Shown: positions 11,731-19,124 of the stretch, one piece after another
Position numbering within the stretch: position 1 is the stretch's first letter
Layout of the letters: each line of letters starts with the position of its first letter
NCBI GenBank assembly: GCA_019649035.1
Contig: BMAT01001900.1
Coordinates: 229,584 to 259,174 of the forward strand
Direction of reading: 5' to 3'
From: Elysia marginata
Lineage: Eukaryota > Mollusca > Gastropoda > Plakobranchidae
DNA: 29,591 bases
The notes under the pieces: model-generated
What the model was told of the DNA's origin: nothing
Seen by the model: only the letters and a program-made list of their open reading frames with translations
Databases searched by the model: none
Made by a program: the position numbers and the translations under genes

Positions 11731-11913
11731 CTCTTTTTTTATTATATTGCTCCAGTGAAGCTAAACAATATGTCAAGACCAAACACCCGCAGCAGTAAGA
11801 AAGACAAGCAGAGACGCGCCGCTACCCGCACGCCTAGGACCTCAACCAACGGGAACAAGGGGGACAACCGACAGAGACCAAGCAGTTCATCACGATCGCG
11901 CCAAGGAAAATAA
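2991..11913 (+). CDS. CXorf65-like protein, five exons, complete
   Basis: Five exons (2991-3051, 5872-5958, 7444-7560, 7974-8048, 11756-11913) total 498 nt, giving 165 residues plus stop. All four introns begin with GT, end with AG and are phase 1 throughout, so the frame never breaks. I compared the product from memory with human CXorf65 (about 183 residues). FIVIKYGD matches FIFIKHGD, the LDLVDLEG segment matches IDLCDETG, DYASDYVTGRETYIVIRVER matches [20 protein letters not shown], and NPELLVKL matches PEPELLVAL. The tail is rich in Arg, Ser and Lys. The vertebrate protein has no established function that I know of, so I propose none. The start at 2991 gives a short leader (MNKEVSNVTPDPS) before the conserved block; an in-frame ATG at 2901 would add 30 residues. 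A poly(A) signal follows at 11960. No signal peptide or membrane segment is visible. Confidence 0.88.
3461..3620. repeat. imperfect (ATC)n microsatellite in intron 1
   Basis: Scattered ATC/CAT trinucleotides with interruptions, continuing the ATC/GAT theme seen at 427 and 5041. Confidence 0.7.
4322..4739 (+). mobile_element. 3' end of a LINE reverse-transcriptase gene, decayed
   Basis: The stretch carries, in order, the conserved end of an endonuclease/reverse-transcriptase ORF. FYGAETWRTNKTTLQ and RWMRRIISIHWRE lie in one frame (about 4349-4430). WMGHTLRKP, ITR and RGRPRMT follow in a second frame (4495 on). AQDRMVWRTFVGGL and a stop at 4719-4721 are in a third. That order is typical of the C-terminus of RTE-like and related non-LTR retrotransposons. 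It needs at least two frameshifts and has an internal stop, so it is dead. It ends in a short GAA tail (4729-4739), consistent with a LINE 3' end. The copy is 5'-truncated and lies in sense orientation in intron 1 of the CXorf65-like gene. The clade assignment is from memory and uncertain. Confidence 0.8.
4955..5140. repeat. imperfect (ATC)n microsatellite in intron 1
   Basis: ATC units, nearly pure from about 5041 to 5115. Apparent Asp-rich, Met-rich and Ile-rich frames here come from the repeat. Confidence 0.85.
5410..5500. repeat. T-rich low-complexity tract
   Basis: Irregular TTTTG and poly-T runs in intron 1, immediately left of the CT-rich tract. Confidence 0.6.
5560..5870 (+). repeat. 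CT-rich (TCTG)n/(TC)n tract leading into the exon 2 acceptor
   Basis: Roughly 300 bases of almost pure pyrimidine on the coding strand, with TCTG and TC cores at about 5575-5660. It grades into the acceptor TTTCTTTTCAG at 5861-5871, so the splice-site polypyrimidine tract of exon 2 is continuous with a microsatellite. Confidence 0.75.
5872..5958 (+). CDS. CXorf65-like exon 2
   Basis: An 87-nt exon with acceptor TTTCTTTTCAG and donor GTAAGG at 5959. In phase 1 it reads D-DQEAILNPLCSTYIFLEWI and KRICQCDND. This matches the family's DNQQFLVNTNCSVLVLLRYI segment, including the conserved Asn and Cys. It was recognised by splice signals and phase; it is too short to stand out as an open frame. Confidence 0.85.
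6376..6615 (+). mobile_element. complete tRNA-derived SINE with 13-bp target-site duplications
   Basis: The insert (6389-6602) is bracketed by identical 13-base copies of TGGGCTAGATGAA at 6376-6388 and 6603-6615. Its head has an RNA polymerase III A box (TAGCTCAGTTGG, about 6402) and a B box (GGTTCGAAA, about 6437). A body of about 150 bases and an AT-rich tail follow. Perfect duplications suggest a fairly young insertion. It lies sense in intron 2 of the CXorf65-like gene. Its central segment at 6454-6477 is shared with the SINE at 11231. Confidence 0.88.
6616..7443 (+). other. remainder of intron 2, nothing recognised
   Basis: AT-rich intronic sequence without an identifiable element. It ends in the acceptor CCTGTTATTTTAG. 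Confidence 0.5.
7444..7560 (+). CDS. CXorf65-like exon 3 (most conserved block)
   Basis: A 117-nt exon with acceptor CCTGTTATTTTAG and donor GTAAGA at 7561. It encodes S-TLDLVDLEGQIRNLPVTT followed by EDYASDYVTGRETYIVIRVE. The DYAS, RETY and RVER positions are the clearest match to CXorf65. The last base joins exon 4 to give CGA (Arg). Confidence 0.92.
7648..7713 (+). repeat. compound (GCT)12(ACT)10 microsatellite in intron 3
   Basis: Twelve pure GCT units (7648-7683) switch directly to ten pure ACT units (7684-7713). The tract lies 87 bases downstream of the exon 3 donor. The poly-Cys and poly-Tyr readings are not protein. Confidence 0.95.
7974..8048 (+). CDS. CXorf65-like exon 4
   Basis: A 75-nt exon with acceptor TTATTTATTTCAG and donor GTAAGT at 8049. 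It encodes R-QGDHGPHRYTSLLNNLDKI and NPELL, matching the family's segment ending in PEPELLVAL. It leaves one G, which exon 5 completes as GTG (Val). Confidence 0.9.
8049..9420 (+). other. left part of intron 4, nothing recognised
   Basis: AT-rich intronic sequence with no element that I can name. The two opposing open frames at about 8790-9045 have no recognisable protein character. Confidence 0.45.
9427..9526 (+). repeat. (TCTG)n/(TC)n microsatellite in intron 4
   Basis: TCTG units grade into nearly pure TC (about 9488-9524). A more diffuse CT-rich region follows to about 9960, including a (CTT)n run near 9930-9950. Confidence 0.9.
10236..11230 (+). repeat. giant imperfect (ACT)n array in intron 4
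   Basis: About one kilobase of ACT trinucleotides with frequent ACC, ATT, AAC and GCT variants. It has near-pure runs at about 10981-11044 and 11131-11190 and a GCT block near 11193-11211. Long Thr-, Leu- and Tyr-rich frames across it are artefacts of the repeat. Confidence 0.95.
11231..11526 (+). mobile_element. tRNA-derived SINE embedded in the (ACT)n array
   Basis: The head reads GGCTCTGTGGCCTAGCGATG with a good A box, and the B box GGTTCGATCCTC lies near 11283. About 200 bases of body follow. The element closes with GACGTTAAAT and an A-rich (CAAA) tail to about 11530. Both flanks are ACT repeat, so it landed in and split the array. Target duplications cannot be told apart from the repeat units. 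Confidence 0.82.
11527..11643 (+). repeat. (ACT)n tract right of the SINE
   Basis: Mostly pure ACT units with a few CTT, CCT and GCT variants. It is the continuation of the array interrupted by the SINE. Confidence 0.9.
11644..11729 (+). repeat. (AGT)5(AAT)24 tract, inverted relative to the ACT array
   Basis: At 11642-11644 the repeat flips from ACT to its reverse complement AGT (five units, 11644-11658). It then changes to about 24 AAT units (11659-11729). The junction CTACTACT-T-AGTAGTAG can fold back on itself. Confidence 0.92.
11756..11913 (+). CDS. CXorf65-like exon 5 (C-terminus and stop)
   Basis: The acceptor TATATTGCTCCAG at 11743-11755 follows the AAT tract by 26 bases. The exon reads V-KLNNMSRPNTRSSKKDKQ, then a low-complexity Arg/Thr/Ser/Gly tail ending SSSSRSRQGK, stop TAA at 11911. 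The phase agrees with exon 4. A basic, weakly conserved tail is usual in this family. Confidence 0.85.
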
Positions 11914-11959
11914 CTGACGTTTTGTGATTTTTGTTACCAATTTTGTTTTTGAAATATAG

Positions 11960-11965
11960 AATAAA
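11960..11965 (+). terminator. poly(A) signal of the CXorf65-like gene
   Basis: AATAAA lies 47 bases after the stop codon, followed by a TTTGAGTTTGAG stretch that could be the downstream GU-rich element. Confidence 0.7.
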
Positions 11966-12879
11966 TCTGATTTGAGTTTGAGCTTCGGAATTTTCTAAAT
12001 TTGGAGTTCTCAATGTTGTACTACTACAAAATTGGTGTCGGGTATATTACCATTAAAACAACCACTATCTTTCAACAGAACAAATAAAACGGATGTCACA
12101 TTAATAGTTGCAGGTGTTGGCATTTTAAACAATGGTTCTTTGTAAGCTTACATCCGTAAGGAAATGCGTGAAATTATAAAACATCAAAATGTGATAAATC
12201 GTCGTTTGGTGGTAAATATAGAGAAATACAGGAATAAATTTACTATGAAAAGGCACTTCCTCAAATTTAAATTTCCGACTTCCAACTCGTTTGGACTGAT
12301 TGCGAGACATTGAATATTGATTTGCCAGCTTCAAAGCGAAGAAAGTTGTATAGATCTAGATACACAGAATAAACAGATTCAAAGTTTTACGTCTGTTTCA
12401 ATCTCTTATAATTATTAGCAAAAATTAAAATTTGCCATTGATCAAGTTCCTTCAAAAGCAAACAAATTATGATTCTTTTTTCAAAATGGTTGCTATGTTT
12501 TTCAGATAAATGTATTATTATAATTATTTAGACAATTAGAGAAAGATACAAGAATGGGAGAGAGTGAGAGGGGGGGGGTGGTGAGTCCGTTCCAATTTCT
12601 TGATCTAAGAGATAAAAAATATTTCATTGACTAATTCATTTAAAAACCAAAATATTTTACAAGTTTTTAAGTGGTTGTTGTATTTTTCTAAATGCATTAT
12701 TAATAACATTATTTATAGAGAAAGGCAAGGAAGAGAAGGATAGAGGGGCACACAAGAAAAGCCAAAAAGAGATCAGGAACATCAAAGAAGATGGTGTTAA
12801 ATCTACCTTCCCATGTCCTCAGTCTAAACACCGTGTTTAGTAGATATCTCCACTTCTCAGTAGACATCATTAAATTCGG
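11966..12879. other. intergenic, nothing recognised
   Basis: AT-rich sequence with a G-run near 12571-12581. No gene or element is identifiable. The Penelope-like fragment begins near its right end. Confidence 0.4.
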
Positions 12880-13650
12880 AAGTGCCGGAAAGTTGATCAA
12901 GAGGTGACGTTTTTTGTGTACGCAAAAGGTGGAGAGTTCCTTTCGGTGGTTGAGCGTTGGTGCGTTGTTTAGGATTTCGAAGTTTCTTGCAGGCATAGTG
13001 CGCAACATTGCATATTATGGGGTGCGTAAGAGTTTAGTTTTTTCAAAAATTTTACATTCTATTTTGTGGAAGGTGTTATTACTTTTAAGTTTTCAGATGA
13101 ACTCGCTTTGATTGCTTGAAGATTTTTTAAGATCCAATTTGAATGATGATTGATGTAGGTTAGGCTATGCCTCGTTTTAAAGCTGTTTTCGGTGATTCCT
13201 AGATAGGTGTCTTTTTTGTTTGCTGCTTGCTGCGTCACTGTAGCCTTGTAAACAATGCATTCTGTGAGGTGTTTGCCATCTAGGGGACATTTACTTTTCT
13301 TCCGGCAGTTACACAGTCTTTTAGGTGCTGCTGGGTTTTCTGCTTTATGTTTTTGTAGCAGGCGTTTGTTGTGATTAAAACTTCAATATGGCCTGTTTGA
13401 AAACTTGGCAAGCAGCTGTAGCTAATTTTGATGGTATTTCTATTAATGATTTTATGTAGCTTGTTAGTCTTTGGGAAATATATGTTGATTAGCTAAAGGA
13501 AGGTTTTTCCGATGTTTATGGCTATGTTCTTGCTGTATGGTGGGTTGTACCATATGATTTTTCGCTCTCTCTTTTTTGTTTCTTCTGGAGAAAGGTTTCT
13601 GTCAGTAATTGTTTTTTCTTCGCTTTTAATAGGTGGCGTTATGGCCGCTT
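12880..13650 (-). mobile_element. C-terminal fragment of a Penelope-like retroelement, broken
   Basis: Read on the minus strand from right to left, the segment holds blocks of a multicopy invertebrate protein that I associate with Penelope-like elements. These are RKIIWYNPPYSKN (about 13570), HKIINRNTIKISYSC, CNCRKKSKCPLDG (about 13310), a GIY-YIG-nuclease-like YLGITENSFKTR, CALCLQE, and APTLNHRKELSTFC (about 12950). It is an old, broken copy lacking the reverse-transcriptase part, with several breaks. A TTC microsatellite abuts its upstream side. The family name is from memory; a related GIY-YIG element class is possible. Confidence 0.7.
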
Positions 13651-13659
13651 CTTTCTTTC

Positions 13660-13684
13660 ATCATCTTCTTCTTCTTCCTCTTCT

Positions 13685-13716
<32 letters not shown>

Positions 13717-13746
13717 TTCTTCTTCTTCATCTTCTTCTTCTTCTTA
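13660..13746. repeat. (TTC)n microsatellite
   Basis: CTT/TTC units with a few CCT and CAT interruptions, directly next to the Penelope-like fragment. Confidence 0.9.
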
Positions 13747-15164
13747 GGTTAAAATTTAAGGGTGACAATTTTTAGAGCAGGTCATGTTCAAGTGAACAGA
13801 AGGAAGTTTTATATTTGTTCTGTCTGATGCTTTCCACTCAGGCTTTGTGACGAAATAGACCCCTTAGTGAATTGGAATTGTGAATGAATGTTTTAATATT
13901 TAATAGTTATGTCTTAAAAGCACTTTTTTGTCACACATGTTTTCACTTATGCATGCATAAATTTCAAAGACGTTATTTTTTTAAATTAATGTTCCCCTAA
14001 TACTCAAAATTTGGCTCAAATTTATTTCTAAATTAATGCTACTCTTTGAGACCCTGATCAGACGTTATCTATACTTCCAAAAAAATTAACTTAAGGTTTA
14101 AGACAATAGCTCTTCTGTTTCTATACAATGTTGTCATATTTTGCAACCAGACACTTTCAATTTGTTCGTGCAACATTATCCTTTTCAGCGTTACCTGTAT
14201 GATTTTAAGCAGTTTTTAGTCTCTGTCTCTCTTATTTATCTTTATTGTCATGTCAAATGTTTTACAGTTGCATGTGTGCAAAATTGACAACATTTTTCCT
14301 AGGTTTTAAAACCTACGCATACTATTTTACAAATGTAGATTGAATATGTTTGGGGTTTTTAAACACATTCATGTAATATGCTAACAGTTCAATTCAATAG
14401 TGTATTGAATACAAGAAAATACTTACCAGATACAGCTATGTCGCATGGACAAATGGATTGAAATAAATGTTGGTATTGGAAAAATGAAATTTTTTCTTAA
14501 GGTCAAAAAAACTTTTTATTTATTTTTTTAATATAAATTTGAGCATTTCTTTTTTCTTGGCACGGGCTGTCAGGATAGTTCCATTATTTGACCGAGGTGT
14601 TAATTTTTTTTAATTTGCTTACTTTGATACTAAACTTTTAAATAAATTGTCATTCATACGAGCGTTGGAAATAACGTTGTGATATCCTGATATAAATGCA
14701 AGGAATGAGTAACCGTTTTCACTGCACCAGAGAGAATGCCAAACAGAAATACAATACTGTTTAAATCCAAGAAAAAAAGTTCTCGTGGTCCTAATTTCAG
14801 ATCATGTATTTGCAAAACAAACCCACAGATTTTTGGCTTAAGAGATAAAGAGTTGGGTGAAAAATAATTATGCCATGTGCAATAACAGAAAAAAAATCAA
14901 ACAACAACTATTGAAAAGATATTTAATTTAATAAAAAACATGTAAAATTCACGACAAGATTGAAGCTCTGTTTTGAAAAGAACATGGGTATACTAACCTA
15001 GATCAGACAAAAGTTTGAGGAAACTTAAGTAGTACATGCAAGAGTTACCATTACGCCTAGAAAAAGTACAGCATCTTAAGTATAAATAATCTGGGCTTCA
15101 TAAAGTTTTTAGATAGAACATGCATAAAATATGTCATGAACAGAACTGTTATGGCAAAAGCTAG
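13747..15164. other. intergenic, nothing recognised
   Basis: About 1.4 kb of AT-rich sequence in which I see no exon, repeat or element. Confidence 0.45.
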
Positions 15165-15660
15165 ATGATCCAGCTGAAAATAATAGGAAAAGATAAAAGT
15201 ATTGCCATCAACTAAAAGCTGAAAATTTTGAAGTACCTCATCTTGCCACTTCTTATGTATGGATGTGAGGCGTGGACTTTGAGAAAGAAAGAGGAGGACA
15301 AGCTCACGGCAGCTTGGATGTGGCTATACAGGCAACTTCTGGGTATCCGTTTGCAAGGCAAAAGAACCAATAAAAGTGTCTTGCATGAACTGGATATAGG
15401 GAGGAGTCTGATGAACGAAATAAACGAAAGAAGGCTCAGATATGTCGGTCAAACAATCAAAAGTCAGAAAGCATACCACTGGTGGGCAAAGAGGAGGGCT
15501 GCAGGTTAAAGAGGAAAACTGGCAATGCCACTGATGGACAACAACCCCTGAGCTGTCTTGGCTAGGTCTTCCACAGAAGTCGATACCGAGAAGGCTGGAG
15601 GACTGTTGTGGCATCGACTGGAGAAACAATCATTGAACACGGTCTCGCCGTCGAGTGACG
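15165..15660 (+). mobile_element. 3' end of a LINE reverse-transcriptase ORF, frameshifted
   Basis: One frame from about 15168 carries LPLLMYGCEAWTLRKKEED, then LLGIRLQGKRTNKSVLHEL and NEINERRLRYVGQ. This is the post-catalytic region common to a large mollusc endonuclease/reverse-transcriptase family. That frame stops at 15508. The expected C-terminus reappears in another frame at about 15584-15658 as YREGWRTVVASTGETIIEHG, then LAVE and a stop. At least one frameshift separates them, so the copy is dead. It is strongly 5'-truncated. It differs in sequence from the LINE ends at 4322 and 27488, so the window holds several LINE lineages. Confidence 0.82.
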
Positions 15661-16020
15661 AGTGATTGACGGTATTCCGTTTGCTTCCAAATATTTAATC
15701 TCATAAAATATATCTCACAGATGTAATAAACCACTTTTATTGGGCTTAAAAAGAGTTAATTACAGTTTTGATTCACATAATTATATTTGCGTATTAATTT
15801 TCAAACAGTACTGAGATCCCTTAAAACAAACTTTGCTAGGTGCAATTGGTTTTGTTTTAACTGACTGGTAAAGTAGATCTTGGGTTTAGATTGTTAGTAT
15901 GGTTAGCACATGTTGGAGCTTAACGACTTGGTTGCGATGGTCCGGCGCAAAACAAAATAAAGTACAAAATATAGTGTTTCAGACAACTAATTATGGTGTC
16001 ATTTTGAGCCTGTATTACAG
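15661..16020. other. intergenic, nothing recognised
   Basis: AT-rich. It ends in an acceptor-like GCCTGTATTACAG just before the candidate exon at 16021. Confidence 0.4.
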
Positions 16021-16152
16021 TGGTCTGGGTGCAGCCGCTTGTTAAATGTTCCTATCGTTGTTATAAATACAGATCCTGATCTCCAAACAAACTGCAGTTG
16101 TAGATGTAAAACTTTTCTTCCAAAAGGACCATACTGCGACAAAAGAGTATAA
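16021..16152 (+). CDS. candidate terminal exon, cysteine-containing, unidentified
   Basis: After an acceptor-like TGTATTACAG the plus strand stays open for 43 codons to TAA at 16150. It reads WSGCSRLLNVPIVV, then DPDLQTNCSCRC and KTFLPKGPYCDKRV. The cysteine spacing resembles the end of a small disulfide-rich or EGF-like domain, but I cannot name a family. No upstream exon or clear poly(A) signal was found. Chance openness is a real alternative. Confidence 0.28.
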   Translation, partial: WSGCSRLLNVPIVVINTDPDLQTNCSCRCKTFLPKGPYCDKRV

Positions 16153-16740
16153 ACTTATGTCAAAGCCAAGACAAAAAGGAATGATGAATAAGCTAAAAAA
16201 ACTATATATTATGTGAATTAAAAAATTACACGTAAAATCACTGATTTTGTTTTTAAATGTCACTCAAACTGTTTCCATCCGCACTTTTTGGTGCTTGAGT
16301 TTTTAACCTAATCTATTAGTTTAATATGAAAAAAATATTACATCAGATATATATATATAAAACACGCTTGCATTGTATCATGATCCGTGTCTTGTTGTCT
16401 GGTGTAGAGAAGCCGTGACGTTAATCGACGATGCACTGCAAAAAAAAGATAAGATATTGTTCTCTAAAGCAATGTTACTTTGTAAAAATGTTTTTTTAGA
16501 GAAACTAATAATTAGGTGGCCTACACATTTTTAATGCTTTCAACAGTAACGATTTCCTAGTTTTATGAAAAAAGGTGGTTGCTGGAGTGAAAAATATATA
16601 GAGACAAAGAAAACAGAGGGGGGGGGGGGAGAAAAGAAAATAAGTGTATAGAATAGATAGAGATTGTGTTAGCGAGGACAGAGACAGAGGCAGTGAGAGA
16701 CATACCGAGTTGAACAAAAGGAGACACATATGGACCTAGA
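16153..16740. other. intergenic, low-complexity patches only
   Basis: AT-rich, with a short (TA)n run near 16350-16362, a poly-G run at about 16619-16629 and a purine-rich stretch after it. No gene is seen. Confidence 0.4.
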
Positions 16741-16835
16741 TAAAGAGACAGACATAAAGGGAGAGAGAGAGAGAGAGAGAGAGAGATACAGACAAAGACA
16801 GGGAGATTGTGGGGGGGGGGAAGGAGGGGGGGGTT
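16741..16835. repeat. (GA)n microsatellite with G-runs
   Basis: AG dinucleotide repeats at about 16760-16787, followed by purine-rich sequence with two poly-G runs near 16811-16832. Confidence 0.8.
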
Positions 16836-16956
16836 ACAGATTATTTATAGATATATTGTTAATTTTTATGTTTTTAGCCTAAAGGTAAAGTACTCAACTT
16901 GGTTGGAGCGTATTATTATATGGGTTTACTTTGCTTCCTTGTTCCTCAGTCCACGC

Positions 16957-17074
16957 GCGTGTTATAGAGAGTCAGGTAAATAATTACACGTGTGTTATAG
17001 AGAGTCAGGCAAATAATTACACGTGTATTATAGAGAGTCAGGTAAATAATTACACGTGTGTTATAGAGAGTCAG
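16957..17074 (+). repeat. 33-bp minisatellite, about 3.5 copies
   Basis: Units begin at 16961, 16994, 17027 and 17060 (GTTATAGAGAGTCAG plus TAAATAATTACAC). They differ by only single bases. Each unit junction carries ACACGTG, and the third forms the perfect palindrome TACACGTGTA at 17018-17027. Because 33 is a multiple of three the array reads open as repeated VIESQVNNYTC, but I see no evidence that it is a gene. Confidence 0.93.
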
Positions 17075-17639
17075 TTAAAGGAGCGAGAGAACGAAAGAGC
17101 TACGACAGTGTATGAGATTATTGGCAGGGTTAGATGGTTAAACATATCATAAGTAAGAAGAAAATAACATGATAACAAAAATCTAAGAGCTACCATAGCT
17201 TATGGTCGTCCTTTGATTCTGAAGTCTGAGTTATTTTCCTGTTTATCATGCCACAAATTTAATTACCATATACGCTCGTAAGCCTCCGTGAGAAAAATAA
17301 ACGTCTTACCACAAGACAAGAATATTCTTTACTGTCTATTTCAATGGATTATTCAGATGGCATGGTTCAGTATTTAAAATCGAAGCATATTTTGATCGTA
17401 AAACTCGACGACTTTGTCAAATATTACATAATTTATCCTTTAATTAAGGAGCTAAGTTCTTCTTTTAATTCAGTTAAGTATTGTGAATTAATTCCCTTTA
17501 AAATGTGAACATTATTCTGCCCAGCATTACAGTTCTAGTACCTTTTTTCATTATTCTGAACATTGAAGGCAGTGTTAAAGATTCTTACTTCAAAACGAGG
17601 TAGAACCAGTTTTTTTTTTAAAGAGTGTTTTTTAAAGTT
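17075..17639. other. intergenic, nothing recognised
   Basis: AT-rich sequence with a poly-T run near 17611-17619. No exon with consistent borders is seen. Confidence 0.4.
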
Positions 17640-17774
17640 AATTCAACAAAAGATTTCAACAAACTGTCCTACCAAGAATATCCACACAAATATCCAGATG
17701 GGGAAGAATATACAAATGATGCAGTGCAGGCAGTGATTGACCCCACTCTTCTGTCTGAAAGGGAGAAGAAATAA
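17640..17774 (+). CDS. candidate terminal exon, unidentified
   Basis: This is a 44-codon open stretch with protein-like composition. It reads STKDFNKLSYQEYPHKYPDG, then EEYTNDAVQAVIDPTLLSER and EKK before TAA at 17772. A pyrimidine-led acceptor (TTTTTTAAAG at 17637) precedes it, and an in-frame stop lies just upstream, so it would have to be an internal-to-last exon. AATAAA at 17770 overlaps the stop. I do not recognise the protein and found no partner exon. It could also be a fragment of a processed pseudogene or chance. Confidence 0.35.
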   Translation, partial: NSTKDFNKLSYQEYPHKYPDGEEYTNDAVQAVIDPTLLSEREKK

Positions 17775-18190
17775 AATTTAAAAAATACACAACAATCTGT
17801 ATGTCTAAAAGTAAGGTGTACCTTACATAATTATCGGAGTATACACCTTAGGTCTAATAGCAATGGCACCTATCCTTTCACTCGAGCCCGGGCTACTTGC
17901 ACGCACCAGAGGCTGTTCAAGGGCACTTTAAAAGTACCGCTTTTGCTCTTCTTTACTTCATGAAGAATTTTAAACTATCACTTTTGAGTTAAAACCCATT
18001 TCCTTCATTCTGGGAAGTTTGACATTTTTGTCCAACTAATATAATTTACATTTTTGCATATCCTGACTGTTTAGTTTAAATGTAGGTTGGGTACACTGCA
18101 CTGCAGCAAATAGCAGCTTTAGTTGGAACAGTAGGCTGTTGGGATTGTAACAACGCGGGGGTTCTACCATATGGTTAGGGCATTTTGTGG
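17775..18190. other. intergenic, one short inverted repeat
   Basis: Sequence without a gene. TAAGGTGTA (about 17812) and TACACCTTA (about 17843) could form a small hairpin. Confidence 0.4.
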
Positions 18191-18710
18191 GCGTACCTCC
18201 AAAACGCGGAGTGTGCTCTAATGAACCTCCAAAACGCGGACTTTTCTGTCTGCCAAAACGCGCACATACAAGGCATGCCAAAGCGCGGACTAGATAAGAG
18301 CAGTGAGAAACCGCAGTTGTGGTAAGACCAAAGTGGCTGAAGCTATCAAGCAGAAGAAAGCGTGTGTGAGAGACTTCAAGATGGGAACAATNNNNNNNNN
18401 NNNNNNNNNNNNNNNNNNNNNNNNNNNNNNNNNNNNNNNNNNNNNNNNNNNNNNNNNNNNNNNNNNNNNNNNNNNNNNNNNNNNNNNNNNNNNNNNNNNN
18501 NNNNNNNNNNNNNNNNNNNNNNNNNNNNNNNNNNNNNNNNNNNNNNNNNNNNNNNNNNNNNNNNNNNNNNNNNNNNNNNNNNNNNNNNNNNNNNNNNNNN
18601 NNNNNNNNNNNNNNNNNNNNNNNNNNNNNNNNNNNNNNNNNNNNNNNNNNNNNNNNNNNNNNNNNNNNNNNNNNAATGAGAACAATGGGCTGAAAAAGTC
18701 CGCGTTTTGA
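18178..18710. repeat. AAAACGCGGA motif cluster with inverted copy across an assembly gap
   Basis: AAAACGCGGA occurs at 18201 and 18231, with variants at 18255 and 18280, spaced 24-30 bases. The reverse complement TCCGCGTTTT is at 18699-18708 on the far side of the gap. The similarity is wider than the motif: GGGCGTACCTCC before the first copy corresponds to the complement of GAACGTATGCCCC at the far side. This looks like the ends of an inverted-repeat element or a fold-back array, with its centre lost in the gap. Confidence 0.6.
18392..18674. other. assembly gap (283 N)
   Basis: A run of 283 undetermined bases. Any reading frame drawn through it is meaningless. Confidence 0.99.
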
Positions 18711-18728
18711 ACGTATGCCCCATTTTGT

Positions 18729-18955
18729 AAGGCAGCGTGGCGCAGTGGTTTGCGCGTCGGACCCGTGATCCAGCGGTTGCGGGTTCGATCCCAACCATGA
18801 CACATGTTCTAATTGCCTTAAGAAAACAATTTATTCACACTTTTTCTCAATTCACCGTCCTGTAAAATGGGTATTGGCTAAAGGCAGTGTTTGAAATATG
18901 AAGAATGTTAGTATCTGAGAGCCTAATAAGCTGTAATGCTCTGATATATGAGTCA
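18729..18955 (+). mobile_element. tRNA-like SINE (head clear, body tentative)
   Basis: The head at 18732-18801 has the A-box region TGGCGCAGTGG and B box GGTTCGATCCC, and a D-arm of GCGC/GCGC. The acceptor ends do not pair and the T stem is poor, so it is not a functional tRNA. The following 150 bases (CCTGTAAAATGGGTATTGG and on) look like a SINE body, but the 3' end is a guess. Confidence 0.6.
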
Positions 18956-19124
18956 AATTTGCTTTGGTGTGTACTGGTCTGCTGTAGTGAGGCAGGTTTG
19001 TGTCAATTTTGAACGAAATTGGGGGTTTGTGGTAAAAGCACCGAAATCTACACGAATGAGGTCGAGACATACTAAGCGAATTTAGATATTATGCCAAGCC
19101 GAGTTTTTCCGGGAAGTCCATAAA

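Noticed and set aside
11347-11755. N-terminal part of an open frame running into exon 5
   Set aside because: It crosses a SINE and poly-Leu and poly-Asn microsatellite readings. Only the part after the acceptor at 11755 is real coding sequence.
16957-17074. CRISPR-like array
   Set aside because: The units are contiguous 33-bp tandem copies without unique spacers, and the DNA is clearly animal.
17811-17852. Short inverted repeat as a terminator or MITE
   Set aside because: Arms of about nine bases are within chance for this much sequence, and no target duplications or family copies are visible.
18729-18801. Functional tRNA gene
   Set aside because: A and B boxes are present, but the acceptor ends do not pair, the T stem is poor and SINE-like sequence follows.
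18036-18805. Open frames spanning the N run
   Set aside because: They are held open by undetermined bases and by SINE-head sequence, so they carry no information.
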